Of a stretch of DNA of 64,000 nucleotides, positions 26,046 to 34,599 are shown in pieces. A model generated the notes under the pieces. The model worked only from the letters and a program-made list of their open reading frames with translations. It did no database searches and was not told the origin of the DNA. Origin of the DNA: Saccharopolyspora aridisoli (GTDB lineage Bacteria; Actinomycetota; Actinomycetes; Mycobacteriales; Pseudonocardiaceae); NCBI RefSeq assembly GCF_004348445.1, contig NZ_SMKV01000003.1:62001-126000 (forward strand). Direction: 5' to 3'. Made by a program: the position numbers and the translations under genes. Within the stretch, counting starts at the first letter, position 1. The number at the start of each line of letters is the position of its first letter.

Positions 26046-28079
26046 ATGGACCACGACAAGCGTGAGCCATGGGCGGTGCACGTTGGTGCGCAGAAGATTC
26101 TCGCCGCCGAGGACATGCGGGATTACGCGATCTTCGCCCTGGACCCGGACGGGTACGTGGCCAGTTGGAACCCGGGCGCCGCCCGGCTCGGGGGCTATGA
26201 GTCGCACGAGGTCATCGGACGCCACTTCTCGCTGTTCTACCCACCTGATCAGGTCGAAGCGCGCTACCCGGACTGGGAGTTGCGACAGGCCGCGGAGAAC
26301 GCGTTCTTCATCGACAGGGGCTGGCGCGTCCGGAAGGACGGCAGCCGGTACTGGGCGCACGTGGTGATCGCCGCGCAGCGCACTCCCGATGGCGCGCTCG
26401 ACGGCTTCATCAAGGTGGTGCGCAACGAGAGCGAGTCCACCGCTCGCGTCGAGCGCACCAAGCGCAGGATGGCCGACCTGTTCGAGCTCGCTCCCGCGGG
26501 CATCGCGCTGCTCGACGACGAGGGCCGCTTCGTCGACGCCAACGGCGCGCTCTGCGACCTGCTCGGTTACCGGCTCGACGAGTTGCTCGGCCGCCGCGAC
26601 GTCGAGTTCCTCGACCCCGCCGACTCCGGCGGCGGTCTGGTCGGCGGTCTCACCCGCTCCTCAAGCGAACTGCTGGTCCCGCACCGGGTGCTGGCCCGGT
26701 CCGACGGCTCTCCCGTGCCCTGCCAGGTGCACGCCGCCGCGTCGGTCCGCGACGACGGCGGCCGCAGCTGGCTGGTCACCTTCCACGACATCACCGAGCA
26801 GCTCGCCCGCGCCATGACCCTGCGCTACCAAGCCACCCACGACGAGCTCACCGGGCTGCTGAACCGCCGGGGCTTCCAGGACCGGCTCGCCGAGCTGTTG
26901 CCCCCGGACAAGCCCGGGAGCGTCGCGGTGCTGTTCTGCGACCTGCACAACTTCAAGCGGGTCAACGACGCCCTCGGCCACGAAGCCGGCGACGAACTCC
27001 TGTCGGCGGTCGCCGAACGCCTGCTCGCCGGGCTGCCCCCCCGCTGCGAGGTGGCCCGCTTCTACGGCGACGAGTTCGTGATCCTGCTGCGCGACCTCGA
27101 CGGCGACCACGACCTGGACTCGGTCGTCAACAACGTCGCGGAGCTGTTCCGGATGACCGTTCCGCTGCGTCGCAGGCAGGTGCAGGTCACGGCGTCGATC
27201 GGCGTGAAGGTGGTCGAGGACAGCGGTACCGACGTCGTCGCCCTGCTGCGCTCCGCGGAGTCGGCGATGCTCGACGCCCGGGTGCGCGGCCAGGCGCGGT
27301 CGGGGATCGACCACGACCAGCTCACGCTGGAGCAGCACCTGCGCGAGGCCATCGACCGCGACGAGCTCGACCTGCACTACCAGCCCGTCATCGACAACGA
27401 CGACAACGTCGTGATGGCCGAGGCGCTGCTGCGCTGGCACCACCCGGACCTCGGGCCGCTCACGCCGGACGTGGTGCTCGCGGTGGCCTCGCGCGGCGGC
27501 ATGCTCGCCGACCTCGACACGTGCGTGCTGCGCGCCGCCCTGCGCGAGGCGGTCTCCTGGAAGCGCGCTGACGAGGTCCCGGTGAAGGTGGCGGTGAACC
27601 TTTCCGGACTTCGCCCCGAGCAGCCCGGTTTCGCCGACGTCGTGCGCTCGGTGATCCGCGAAACCGGTGCTGCGCCCTTCGATCTCGTGCTGGAGATGGT
27701 GGAAACGGTTTTCGCGCAGCTCGAACCCGAGCAGCGTCAACAGATGAACGACCTGGTCGCTGATGGCGTGCAGTTCGCGGTCGACGACTTCGGGACCGGC
27801 TACTCGTCGCTGGCGGTGCTCAAGGAGCTTCCGACGCAGATCATCAAGCTGGACCGCATGTTCGTCCGCGGCGTCGGATCCGACCCCGACGACCTGGGCA
27901 TCGCCCGAGCGATGACCGAACTCGCCCGAACGCTGGGCCGCATGTGCATCGCGGAGGGCGTGGAGACCTCCACGCAGCACCAGCTGCTGCGCGCGGTCTC
28001 CGTCGACGCCTACCAGGGCTACTACTTCTCCCGGCCGATCCCGCCCGAGGAGTTCCGCGCCTACCTCGCGGGCGCCTGA
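26046..28079 (+). CDS. PAS-PAS-GGDEF-EAL cyclic-di-GMP protein
   Basis: A cytosolic protein of 677 residues. PAS 1 (about 18-130) contains FALDPDGYVASWNPGA. PAS 2 (about 145-255) contains GIALLDDEGRFVDANGAL. GGDEF (about 265-420) has CDLHNFKRVND and RFYGDEFVIL, so the signature is YGDEF and the second metal Asp is Asn. EAL (about 430-675) retains MAEALLRW, VNLSG, LEMVE, DDFGTGYSS, IKLDRM and AEGVE. The EAL site looks intact, so phosphodiesterase activity is likely. The cyclase half looks degenerate and may instead sense GTP. ATG 26046 follows a stop-poor but domain-free stretch; the frame is open from 25800. Confidence 0.9.
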   Translation: MDHDKREPWAVHVGAQKILAAEDMRDYAIFALDPDGYVASWNPGAARLGGYESHEVIGRHFSLFYPPDQVEARYPDWELRQAAENAFFIDRGWRVRKDGSRYWAHVVIAAQRTPDGALDGFIKVVRNESESTARVERTKRRMADLFELAPAGIALLDDEGRFVDANGALCDLLGYRLDELLGRRDVEFLDPADSGGGLVGGLTRSSSELLVPHRVLARSDGSPVPCQVHAAASVRDDGGRSWLVTFHDITEQLARAMTLRYQATHDELTGLLNRRGFQDRLAELLPPDKPGSVAVLFCDLHNFKRVNDALGHEAGDELLSAVAERLLAGLPPRCEVARFYGDEFVILLRDLDGDHDLDSVVNNVAELFRMTVPLRRRQVQVTASIGVKVVEDSGTDVVALLRSAESAMLDARVRGQARSGIDHDQLTLEQHLREAIDRDELDLHYQPVIDNDDNVVMAEALLRWHHPDLGPLTPDVVLAVASRGGMLADLDTCVLRAALREAVSWKRADEVPVKVAVNLSGLRPEQPGFADVVRSVIRETGAAPFDLVLEMVETVFAQLEPEQRQQMNDLVADGVQFAVDDFGTGYSSLAVLKELPTQIIKLDRMFVRGVGSDPDDLGIARAMTELARTLGRMCIAEGVETSTQHQLLRAVSVDAYQGYYFSRPIPPEEFRAYLAGA

Positions 28080-28335
28080 TAGACGGCCAGCGACCCGAGC
28101 AGCGCCACCGCGCCGTGCCCGCTCCCTCAGAGTTGTCTTGGTGAGCGTGGCTTTCACCAGCAGTAATAGCCTCACTCGGACGTGTCTAATCGAGGGGATT
28201 TCTTCGTCGAGAGGTATCTTCGGAAGGATCGTCGCGAGCTGAAGGGCGCCGCGTGCGACGCAGGACACCCTCGGCGGGCTGGGCAAGATCATCGGGGAGC
28301 TGCGAAGACGGCGGGACTTTGGCCCGTGACGAGCG

Positions 28336-28848
28336 GTGGCGCGGCTGCTCATGCTGGATCTCGTGAACCTGTGGGCCGTCCGAATGCTCTGCTGCGCGGC
28401 GCTGATCGCGGTCGCGAGCGCGTGCACGATCAACATCGTGCCGCCGGGCTCCTCGCCGCCCCCTCCGCCTCCGCTGGCCCCGGTTCCGTCGACGACGGTC
28501 AACGCGCCTGCCGTGGTCGAGCAGCAAGAGCCGGTGCGCAGCACCCACGACTGCGGAGACCTGCAGAACTCGGGAATGGACTTCACCGAGGTCGTCGGCT
28601 ACTGGTACGGCCTCGGATCACCGTCGGACATGGACGACGACTCCGACGGCATCCCGTGCGAAACCATCTACGGCGAGAAGAACGCCCCCGCCACTGAGCA
28701 GACGGGCACCCACGACTGCGCGATGCTGCAGGCTCAGGGCATGACCTTTGCCGAGGTCACCGGCTACTGGTACTCGCTCGGCGCACCCTCGGACATGGAC
28801 GACGACTCCGACGGAATCCCCTGCGAAACCGTCTACGGCGCGCGGTAG
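28336..28848 (+). CDS. Lipoprotein with two excalibur-type calcium-binding repeats
   Basis: A protein of about 170 residues. A hydrophobic segment LIAVASAC ending in Cys (about residue 31) looks like a lipobox. A Pro-rich linker (PPPPPPL) and two near-identical repeats of about 50 residues follow. Each repeat has HDCxxLQ, an FxEVxGYWYxLG segment, and SDMDDDSDGIPCE, the DxDxDGxxCE calcium loop of excalibur domains. The protein probably sits on the outer face of the membrane. The start may be GTG 28336, ATG 28351 or ATG 28384; a short signal from 28384 is also reasonable. It overlaps the convergent gene by 16 bp. Confidence 0.75.
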   Translation: MARLLMLDLVNLWAVRMLCCAALIAVASACTINIVPPGSSPPPPPPLAPVPSTTVNAPAVVEQQEPVRSTHDCGDLQNSGMDFTEVVGYWYGLGSPSDMDDDSDGIPCETIYGEKNAPATEQTGTHDCAMLQAQGMTFAEVTGYWYSLGAPSDMDDDSDGIPCETVYGAR

Positions 28849-29315
28849 GGCCAGATCACCAGCGGTTCGTCGCTGCAATCCCTGATCTCGTTCGACTTCG
28901 TGGGGTGGGTCAGGCACTCGCTGACCGTGATGCTCTTGACCGAACTGGGGAAGGAGTATTCGAAGTTCATCGGCCGGTGCGCGCCCTGGGCGTGGGGCAC
29001 GCGAGTCTCGCTGACGTTCTTGCCGTCGTCCACGGCGATGATGAGTAGTACGCCCTTCTTGTCATCAGCCTTGTCCCAAAGCGTCCCCTTGATGCGGACA
29101 ATGCCGCGGTCTTGCGCGATCTCACCATGAGCGGAGACGCCGTTAATCGCGGTTGGCGAACCGTTGCTCTTCCACGGGTGGGGCTCTGGGGCGAGCAGGT
29201 CTTGGAGCACGAAGTACTCGAAGAACAGCGCGATCACGCCGCCGCCCGCGGCGATCGCCAGACTTGTGAGAACCCGTCTGCTCGGTCGATCGATCGGCTG
29301 CGTCCTGTCATGCAT
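28833..29315 (-). CDS. Single-pass membrane protein of unknown function
   Basis: A 160-residue protein with a positively charged N-terminus (DRPSRRVL), one hydrophobic segment (about 18-38, SLAIAAGGGVIALFFEYFVL) and a roughly 120-residue extracellular part. That part contains two Cys (SECLTHP, RDCSDEP) that could form a disulfide. I do not recognise a family. ATG 29315 is chosen since the membrane segment follows directly. The longer open frame upstream is antisense to the acyltransferase. Confidence 0.6.
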   Translation of the reverse strand: MHDRTQPIDRPSRRVLTSLAIAAGGGVIALFFEYFVLQDLLAPEPHPWKSNGSPTAINGVSAHGEIAQDRGIVRIKGTLWDKADDKKGVLLIIAVDDGKNVSETRVPHAQGAHRPMNFEYSFPSSVKSITVSECLTHPTKSNEIRDCSDEPLVIWPYRAP

Positions 29316-29534
29316 GGTGTGTGCCTCCGGAATGGGAACTTCACCCCCAGGAAGATCAAGTCCTGGCGAGGGTCCCGTGAAGCACCGGGCCGTGGAAGCG
29401 AAATGCGGCGGTCGCACCCGTATGGCGCATCTTGGTCGAGGGGGCCCACCAACGTGGGCACGCCTTTCCTCGGGAAGTGTGACTGTGGACGCACGGGTGC
29501 CCCCCGCGAACCTACGGGTGCGTAACCTGCTCAA

Positions 29535-30275
29535 ATGGCTGAAATCGTCTATCCGCCCGTCATCCTGGCGGCGAAGGCCATGTTCCGCGTGCTGGACAAC
29601 CGGCTGCGTGTGACAGGCACCGAGCACATCCCGCGCACCGGAGGCGCGGTGATCGCCTGCAACCACGTCAGCTACCTCGACTTCATCTTCTGCGGGCTCG
29701 GCGCGCAGCCCGCCAAGCGGCTGGTGCGCTTCATGGCCAAGAAGGAAGTCTTCGACAACAAGATCGCCGGGCCGCTGATGCGCGGAATGCACCACATCCC
29801 GGTCGACCGCGCGGCGGGACGGGACTCCTACGACGAGGCGGTGCGCAGGCTGCGCGCGGGCGAGGTCGTCGGCGTGTTCCCGGAGGCGACCATCAGCCGA
29901 TCGTTCACCGTCAAGCCCATCAAGTCCGGCGCGGTCCGGATGGCCGCTGAGGCAGGTGTCCCGGTCGTGCCGATGTCGCTGTGGGGCACGCACCGGCTGT
30001 GGACGAAGGGCAGGCCGAAAACGCTCACCAAGCGCCACGTGCCGATCCACATCCACGCGGGCGAGCCGTTCTGGCCCAGCCCGCAGGACGACCCGGAGGC
30101 GCTCACCGAAGACCTCCGCAACCGCATGTCGGCGATCCTCGACGGCTTGCAGGCCGGTTACCCCGAGCAGCCCGCTGGCGCCGACGAGCGCTGGTGGCTC
30201 CCCGCGCACCTCGGCGGCACCGCTCCCACCCCTGAAGAGGCAGCTGTCCTCGACAGCCGGCCCAAGGGGGATTAG
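29535..30275 (+). CDS. 1-acylglycerol-3-phosphate acyltransferase (PlsC family)
   Basis: A 246-residue acyltransferase with block I NHVSYLDF (HxxxxD; His/Asp catalytic pair), RFMAKKEVF, block II HHIPVDR and block III FPEATISR, plus VPMSLWGTHR. It should acylate lysophosphatidate or a related lipid at the cytoplasmic membrane. Several paralogues are usual in actinomycetes. ATG 29535 follows TAACCT (29523-29528) by 6 nt, a leaderless configuration. A 12-bp perfect hairpin (30282-30312) follows. Confidence 0.9.
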   Translation: MAEIVYPPVILAAKAMFRVLDNRLRVTGTEHIPRTGGAVIACNHVSYLDFIFCGLGAQPAKRLVRFMAKKEVFDNKIAGPLMRGMHHIPVDRAAGRDSYDEAVRRLRAGEVVGVFPEATISRSFTVKPIKSGAVRMAAEAGVPVVPMSLWGTHRLWTKGRPKTLTKRHVPIHIHAGEPFWPSPQDDPEALTEDLRNRMSAILDGLQAGYPEQPAGADERWWLPAHLGGTAPTPEEAAVLDSRPKGD

Positions 30276-30281
30276 GCGCCG

Positions 30282-30312
30282 GGCCGGTCGCCGAACGAAT
30301 CGGCGACCGGCC
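30282..30312. terminator. Bidirectional terminator hairpin
   Basis: GGCCGGTCGCCG (30282-30293) pairs perfectly with CGGCGACCGGCC (30301-30312), with a 7-nt loop. It lies between the convergent plsC-like gene and the small secreted-protein gene. Confidence 0.85.
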
Positions 30313-30320
30313 ACTGCTCA

Positions 30321-30719
30321 TCAGATCGAGTAATCCACGTTGGCCACGTGAGCGTTCCCGCTGCGGACCCGGACCTCGACCATCGAAGCGGTGTTCTTGG
30401 GCCACTTGATCTCGCCCGTGCCGAGGGTTCCGCACCCCAGCGACTGCCACTTGTCCGGGTTCTTCGCCTTGCTCATCCGCGCCGCGACGCACGCGTACTG
30501 GTTGGTGCTGGCTTGCACGTTCCAGGTGATCCGCAGCTTGCCGTCCCAGCCGCTGGCCGGACTGGTGTAGGAGCACTCCTTCGAGACCGGTCCCCACTTG
30601 CCGGGGAACCCGCTCGTCCGGCTCTTGCAGATCGCAGCGGACGCCGGAGCGGCGAAGAAACTCGCCGACAGCACCGACAGAAGAGCGGTCATCATCAACG
30701 CGGTAGCGGTCTTCCTCAT
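30321..30719 (-). CDS. Small secreted protein of unknown function
   Basis: A 132-residue protein with a clear signal peptide (MRKTATALMMTALLSVLSASFFAAPASA, cleavage after ASA). A mature part of about 100 residues has four Cys (ICKSR, KECSY, YACVAAR, LGCGTL), suggesting two disulfides. No family is recognised. ATG 30719 is chosen because the signal peptide starts there; the longer frame to 30848 adds unrelated sequence. Confidence 0.75.
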   Translation of the reverse strand: MRKTATALMMTALLSVLSASFFAAPASAAICKSRTSGFPGKWGPVSKECSYTSPASGWDGKLRITWNVQASTNQYACVAARMSKAKNPDKWQSLGCGTLGTGEIKWPKNTASMVEVRVRSGNAHVANVDYSI

Positions 30720-30930
30720 CTGAGCACACTCGCTTTCCGGTGGAAGGGTCGAATTGAGGCGGCCGGGCGAAACCGGAGGACCGCCGGTGATCTCGACACT
30801 GTCCAGCGGAGAGAAGACCAGCAACCGGATGCCGTTGTTCACGGCCACCCGGCTTTGTCCACGGCCAATCCAGGTGGACGTCAGCGCAGGTCAGCGGCAC
30901 CCATGTGCGCGCCGAGCTCGGAATCAGCCC

Positions 30931-31112
30931 TCTCGCTCGACCATGCCCCGAGGGCACCCGGGCGTCGGTGTAGTGCTCCAGCGCGCGCAGCGGAACAGCT
31001 CCTCCGCGTTCGCGAACGCCGCGTGCATGCTGGTGCGCGTGATGCCCATGGCATCGGTGACGTCCGCAAGGCCGGTGCCTCCGCTCCATCGGCGCCTCAT
31101 CTTTGAGAAGGC
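30931..31112 (-). pseudogene. TetR-type regulator fragment
   Basis: The minus strand gives GLADVTDAMGITRTSMHAAF then NAEELFR, the recognition-helix region of TetR proteins. A frame change follows, giving ALEHYTDARVPSGH. Nothing resembling the ligand domain follows, so this is a small remnant. Confidence 0.6.
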
Positions 31113-31575
31113 CCTAGAAGACGAACCCTGGCGGTGCGCGAAGCGGGAATCCATGCCGAAGGGCGGCCGTTCGATCGATCACCGCACGGTGCCAAACCCG
31201 GTGCAGGCGCGGACGTTGCTGCGAGCGGTGAGCCAGACCCAACGTAGTGGTCTGAGGTCGAAAGCCTCCTTCGCAGTGATGTATTCGCCGCGCTTCGACC
31301 CGAGGTAGCCGCAGCTCTGACCAGAGAAGATCTCAACATGCCGAAGCTGGGGTGGGGGCGAAATCCATGTCAGCCAAGCGCACCGGCATGCCGGCAAGCA
31401 TCAGACCGGAACCGGCCAGGCGTGGGAAAGGCGCGGTATGAAGGCACGAGCTGTGGGGGAGGGGCGGCCGGTGCCGTGTCACCAGAGCTGACCGATCTAC
31501 TGCACAACATCAAGGCCTACGGCGACGGTGCTAATGGTCTGCTGTAGGCGAACTGTACTGTTACCGCGCCGCCGT

Positions 31576-31613
31576 GGCCGCCCCCGGCCAAACTGTTCTT
31601 GGTCGGGGGTGGC
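31576..31613. terminator. G+C-rich hairpin, probable terminator
   Basis: GGCCGCCCCCGGCC (31576-31589) pairs with GGTCGGGGGTGGC (31601-31613) across an 11-nt loop. The right side is followed by pyrimidine-rich TCTGCTTCTT. No intact gene ends right here, so it may be the leftover end of a lost gene. Confidence 0.6.
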
Positions 31614-31900
31614 TCTGCTTCTTGATGTTGATTATTGGCCTCCATAAGCGAGTGACCGTGCGCACGGTCGGCGTGCTGCGCACGAGGTTCTCATAATGAG
31701 GAACTGCGAGCTCGTCGGTGAGAACGGCGTAATCGGAGGCTGAACAGGGTGGCAAGTGGCGTCATGTTTGACCTGCTGTTCCCTCGGTTGATACGAGGGT
31801 GCCGCAAGCATGATGCTTACTTACTGCCACCTCGTAGCGATGGAACTCGGGTGCGACGCATGACTCGACGACCCATGGCAATCTTTCGTGAACTTTCGTC

Positions 31901-31930
31901 GCTGTGTGTCGCTGTGTGTCGCTGCGTGTC
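31901..31930 (+). repeat. Three tandem 10-bp units
   Basis: GCTGTGTGTC occurs twice (31901-31920), followed by GCTGCGTGTC (31921-31930). This is a short minisatellite in a gene-poor stretch, too short and lacking spacers for CRISPR. Confidence 0.8.
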
Positions 31931-32044
31931 GATGTCAAGCGGTTTCCACGTAAATCCCTGGACGAGCGAACCCATATGGCGATCAATGAACGGCGACTCT
32001 AGCGTCCTTTGACGCAACTAGTCATTCAATAAAGGGGGTTTTCG

Positions 32045-32470
32045 ATGCGTCCTCGTGTTGCTGTTGCCGCTGGCGTGCTCGCCTGCGGGGCGGCGCTCCC
32101 GTTCGCCGGTACCGCGTTCGCACAAGGTGATCGCGACTGTGCGAATTTTGCTGCACAGCCGGAAGCGCAAGCGTTCTTCGAGAGCCAGGGAGACAATGAC
32201 CCTCATCGGCTCGATGCAGACAATGACGGCATAGCTTGCGAAAATCGTCCCAGCGGCTCAGGTACGCCTTCGCCGCCCACGGGGCCAACCGAGGAGGGCG
32301 GTGGATCCGACCAGGGCGCCACGCCATCTGGTGGGGTTGAGACCGGGCATGGGGGGATGGCGGAGGACGCCAGCGATTCAGCGCTGCAATGGGGTCTTAC
32401 TGGAGCCGCACTGCTTGCCGTGAGCGGCGGAGTTGTCTTGCGGCGTCGCCGAGTTAGCGGTACGGACTGA
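32045..32470 (+). CDS. Secreted excalibur-domain protein with C-terminal membrane anchor
   Basis: A 141-residue protein with signal peptide (cleavage after about residue 26, GTAFA), excalibur domain (about 30-66; DRDCANF .. HRLDADNDGIACEN with the DxDxDGxxCE calcium loop), and a Gly/Ser/Pro linker. A C-terminal helix (ALQWGLTGAALLAVSGGVVL) and RRRR follow. The tail has the layout of a sortase substrate but lacks an LPxTG-like motif. The next gene is a class F sortase. AAAGGGGG lies about 8 nt before ATG 32045. Confidence 0.82.
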   Translation: MRPRVAVAAGVLACGAALPFAGTAFAQGDRDCANFAAQPEAQAFFESQGDNDPHRLDADNDGIACENRPSGSGTPSPPTGPTEEGGGSDQGATPSGGVETGHGGMAEDASDSALQWGLTGAALLAVSGGVVLRRRRVSGTD

Positions 32471-32481
32471 GTCGCCACTAC

Positions 32482-33114
32482 ATGAAGCGGACGGAAGCGG
32501 TAACGGTCGTCGACCAGCCTCGTCTGCGATTGCTGGTCGGCGCCTGCCTTTTTCTCTTGTGGGGTCTTGCCGGGTGCGGCGAACGGGCGATCGAGCCGCT
32601 GGTGATCGACGAGACGCCACTGACGTCGCAGAAGCCTTCGGCGGGAACCCTCTACGCCACCGACGGCCAAGCCCCCGTGCCAGTTCGGGTCAGAATTCCT
32701 GTAATTGGAGTCGATGCCCCGATCAATCCGCTGCAGGTAGACGAACGCGGAGTCCTGCTGCCACCCGAGAAAAATGATGCCGCAGGATGGTGGAAAGACG
32801 GCCCCGAGCCAGGAGAAAGAGGCCCCGCTGTGGTTGCCGGCCATGTCGATTCTGATCGGGGTCCTGCGGTCTTCTTCCGACTGTCCGATCTACCAACTGG
32901 TGCGCAAGTACTCATCGATCGCGCAGACCGCACGACGGTGATGTTCACGACGTACCGCCTTGAGAGGCACTCCAAGAACGCCTTCCCCACCCAAGCAGTC
33001 TATGGCTCCACTCCCAACTCCGAGCTCCGACTCATCACCTGCGGCGGGAAATTCGACGACACAGACAATCGCTACCTAGCCAATGTCATCGTCTTCGCAC
33101 GCCGCACCAGTTGA
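32482..33114 (+). CDS. Class F sortase
   Basis: A 210-residue protein. The N-terminal anchor/lipobox-like segment (LVGACLFLLWGLAGC) is followed by a sortase fold. The catalytic His lies in VVAGHVDS, the Cys in LRLITCGG (TLxTC-type motif), and the Arg in RYLANVIVFAR. RIPVIGVDAPINPL is the usual class F start of the domain. Class F enzymes of actinobacteria attach proteins to the envelope, and the excalibur protein 11 bp upstream is the obvious candidate partner. Confidence 0.9.
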   Translation: MKRTEAVTVVDQPRLRLLVGACLFLLWGLAGCGERAIEPLVIDETPLTSQKPSAGTLYATDGQAPVPVRVRIPVIGVDAPINPLQVDERGVLLPPEKNDAAGWWKDGPEPGERGPAVVAGHVDSDRGPAVFFRLSDLPTGAQVLIDRADRTTVMFTTYRLERHSKNAFPTQAVYGSTPNSELRLITCGGKFDDTDNRYLANVIVFARRTS

Positions 33115-33469
33115 TCACTCGGTGGCGTCGGTGCGACATGCGTCCGAAGCTAGCTGAGGTCTGGCCCATACCCACTAGGAAGGGTCTCTGTCCTCACCCC
33201 CTCGACCTGGTGAAGCCCTCATCAGCTCGTGAGGTCGCTCGGAGGCTGAAGCCCATCAGGTATGCCGGAGTATGGGGGTGCCCCTCAGATCGGTGCAGGT
33301 CCGTTGTGAAGATGTGCCTGAGGCAAAGATCGTCGGTGATGGTTTTCGAGGTGCCGGGCGTGTTGATCAGTCAACCGCGCCGATGGGTGGATCCATCCAT
33401 CGGCCTGGGTGAGCGGTTGGGTGTGCTGACCGATGTGGGGTGCAGCCCGCCGTACCTAGCGTCAACTGC
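33115..33469. other. Intergenic region
   Basis: No gene is supported. TAGCGT (33457-33462) lies 7 nt before the ATG of the monooxygenase and marks its leaderless promoter. Nothing else is recognised. Confidence 0.5.
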
Positions 33470-34567
33470 ATGACCACACAGCACATCGAAACCTTGATCA
33501 TCGGCGCCGGACAGGCCGGCCTGTCCACCGCCTACCACTTGAAGCAGCGCGACCGCGATTGCCTGATCGTCGACGGACTCGACCGGATCGGCGACAACTG
33601 GCGGCGGCTATACGACAGCCTCACACTGTTCACCCCGGCGCTGGCCAACAGCCTGGACGGCATGCCGTTCCCGGGCGACCCGTGGGCGTTCCCGAGTAAG
33701 GACGAGTTCGCCGCGTACCTGGAGCTGTACGCCGTCGAGCACGACCTCCCGGTGCGGATGCGGACCCGGGTCGACCGGCTGACCGCGCGCGAGGGCGGCG
33801 GGTTCACCGCCACTCTGGGGGCCGAGGAGATCACCTGCGAAAACGTCGTCGTGGCCACCGGATCCTTCGGCCGTACGCCGCAGGTCCCGGCCTTCGCCGA
33901 CGAGATCGATCCCCGGATCCGGCAGGTCCACTCCAGTGAGTACCGCCGGCCCACCCAGCTGCCCGACGGGCCGGCGCTGGTCGTCGGCGCTTCACACAGC
34001 GGGCTGGACATCGCCTGCGAACTGGCCGGGACGCGTTCCACCACCCTGGTCGGACCCGCCCGCGGGAACGTCCCGCTCGAGTGGGGCTCGCGGCGATTCC
34101 GCATGATGTTCCCGGCCATCGAGTTCGCCTTCCGCCACGTGCTCACCCGGCGTACGCCGATGGGACGCAAGGCAATGCGGCAGGTCCGCCACCACGGTGC
34201 CCCGCAGCTGCGCGTCAAGCGCCACCACCTCGCGGCACGGGGCGCGGAGTGGATCACCGAGCATGTCGTGGGCGTTATCGAGGGATTGCCGTGCCTCGAT
34301 GACGGGCGCACGTTCGACGTCGCGAGCATCGTCTGGGCCACCGGATTCCGGCAGGCCTACGGCTGGATCGACCTCCCTCTGCCGATCGAGGACGGCTGGC
34401 CGGTGGAATACCGCGGCGTCGTCGACTCGGTGCCTGGCTTCTACTTCTGCGGCCTGGCCTTCCAGTACTGCTTCGCCTCGGGCGAGGTCAACGGAGTGGG
34501 CCGCGACGCGGCGTACCTCGCCGACCGGATCGTGGCCCGGACGGCCAGTGCCTCAGTTGCCGCCTGA
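33470..34567 (+). CDS. Flavin-containing monooxygenase-like NAD(P)/FAD oxidoreductase
   Basis: A 365-residue enzyme with an N-terminal FAD-binding Rossmann motif (IIGAGQAGLSTAY) and W-containing DRIGDNWRRLYDSLTLFTPA. The ATG-type motif VVVATGSFGRTP follows, then a second dinucleotide motif VVGASHSGLDIACEL for NADPH, and IVWATGFRQAYGWID. Relatives oxygenate amines, sulfides or ketones, or reduce arsenic/thiols. The substrate is not set by sequence alone. ATG 33470 has TAGCGT 7 nt upstream (leaderless), excluding a longer start at 33440. A TPR-LuxR regulator lies about 0.7 kb downstream. Confidence 0.87.
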   Translation: MTTQHIETLIIGAGQAGLSTAYHLKQRDRDCLIVDGLDRIGDNWRRLYDSLTLFTPALANSLDGMPFPGDPWAFPSKDEFAAYLELYAVEHDLPVRMRTRVDRLTAREGGGFTATLGAEEITCENVVVATGSFGRTPQVPAFADEIDPRIRQVHSSEYRRPTQLPDGPALVVGASHSGLDIACELAGTRSTTLVGPARGNVPLEWGSRRFRMMFPAIEFAFRHVLTRRTPMGRKAMRQVRHHGAPQLRVKRHHLAARGAEWITEHVVGVIEGLPCLDDGRTFDVASIVWATGFRQAYGWIDLPLPIEDGWPVEYRGVVDSVPGFYFCGLAFQYCFASGEVNGVGRDAAYLADRIVARTASASVAA

Positions 34568-34599
34568 CAACGCCTGCTGGGTACGAAGGAGCTGACGAC

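Larger units (their letters stand above)
31113..32044. other. Gene-poor, partly decayed stretch
   Basis: No intact gene is supported here. Short open frames lack family similarity or ribosome-binding sites. The stretch holds a strong hairpin (31576-31613) and three tandem 10-bp units (31901-31930). Its G+C is visibly lower than the flanks near 31620-32040. Confidence 0.5.

Noticed and set aside
31179-31547. Short open frames on both strands near 31.2-31.5 kb
   Set aside because: There is no ribosome-binding site, no recognisable domain, and biased composition. They lie in the decayed stretch.
31901-31930. Possible CRISPR-like repeat
   Set aside because: There are only three contiguous 10-bp units with no spacers. 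No cas genes are in the window.
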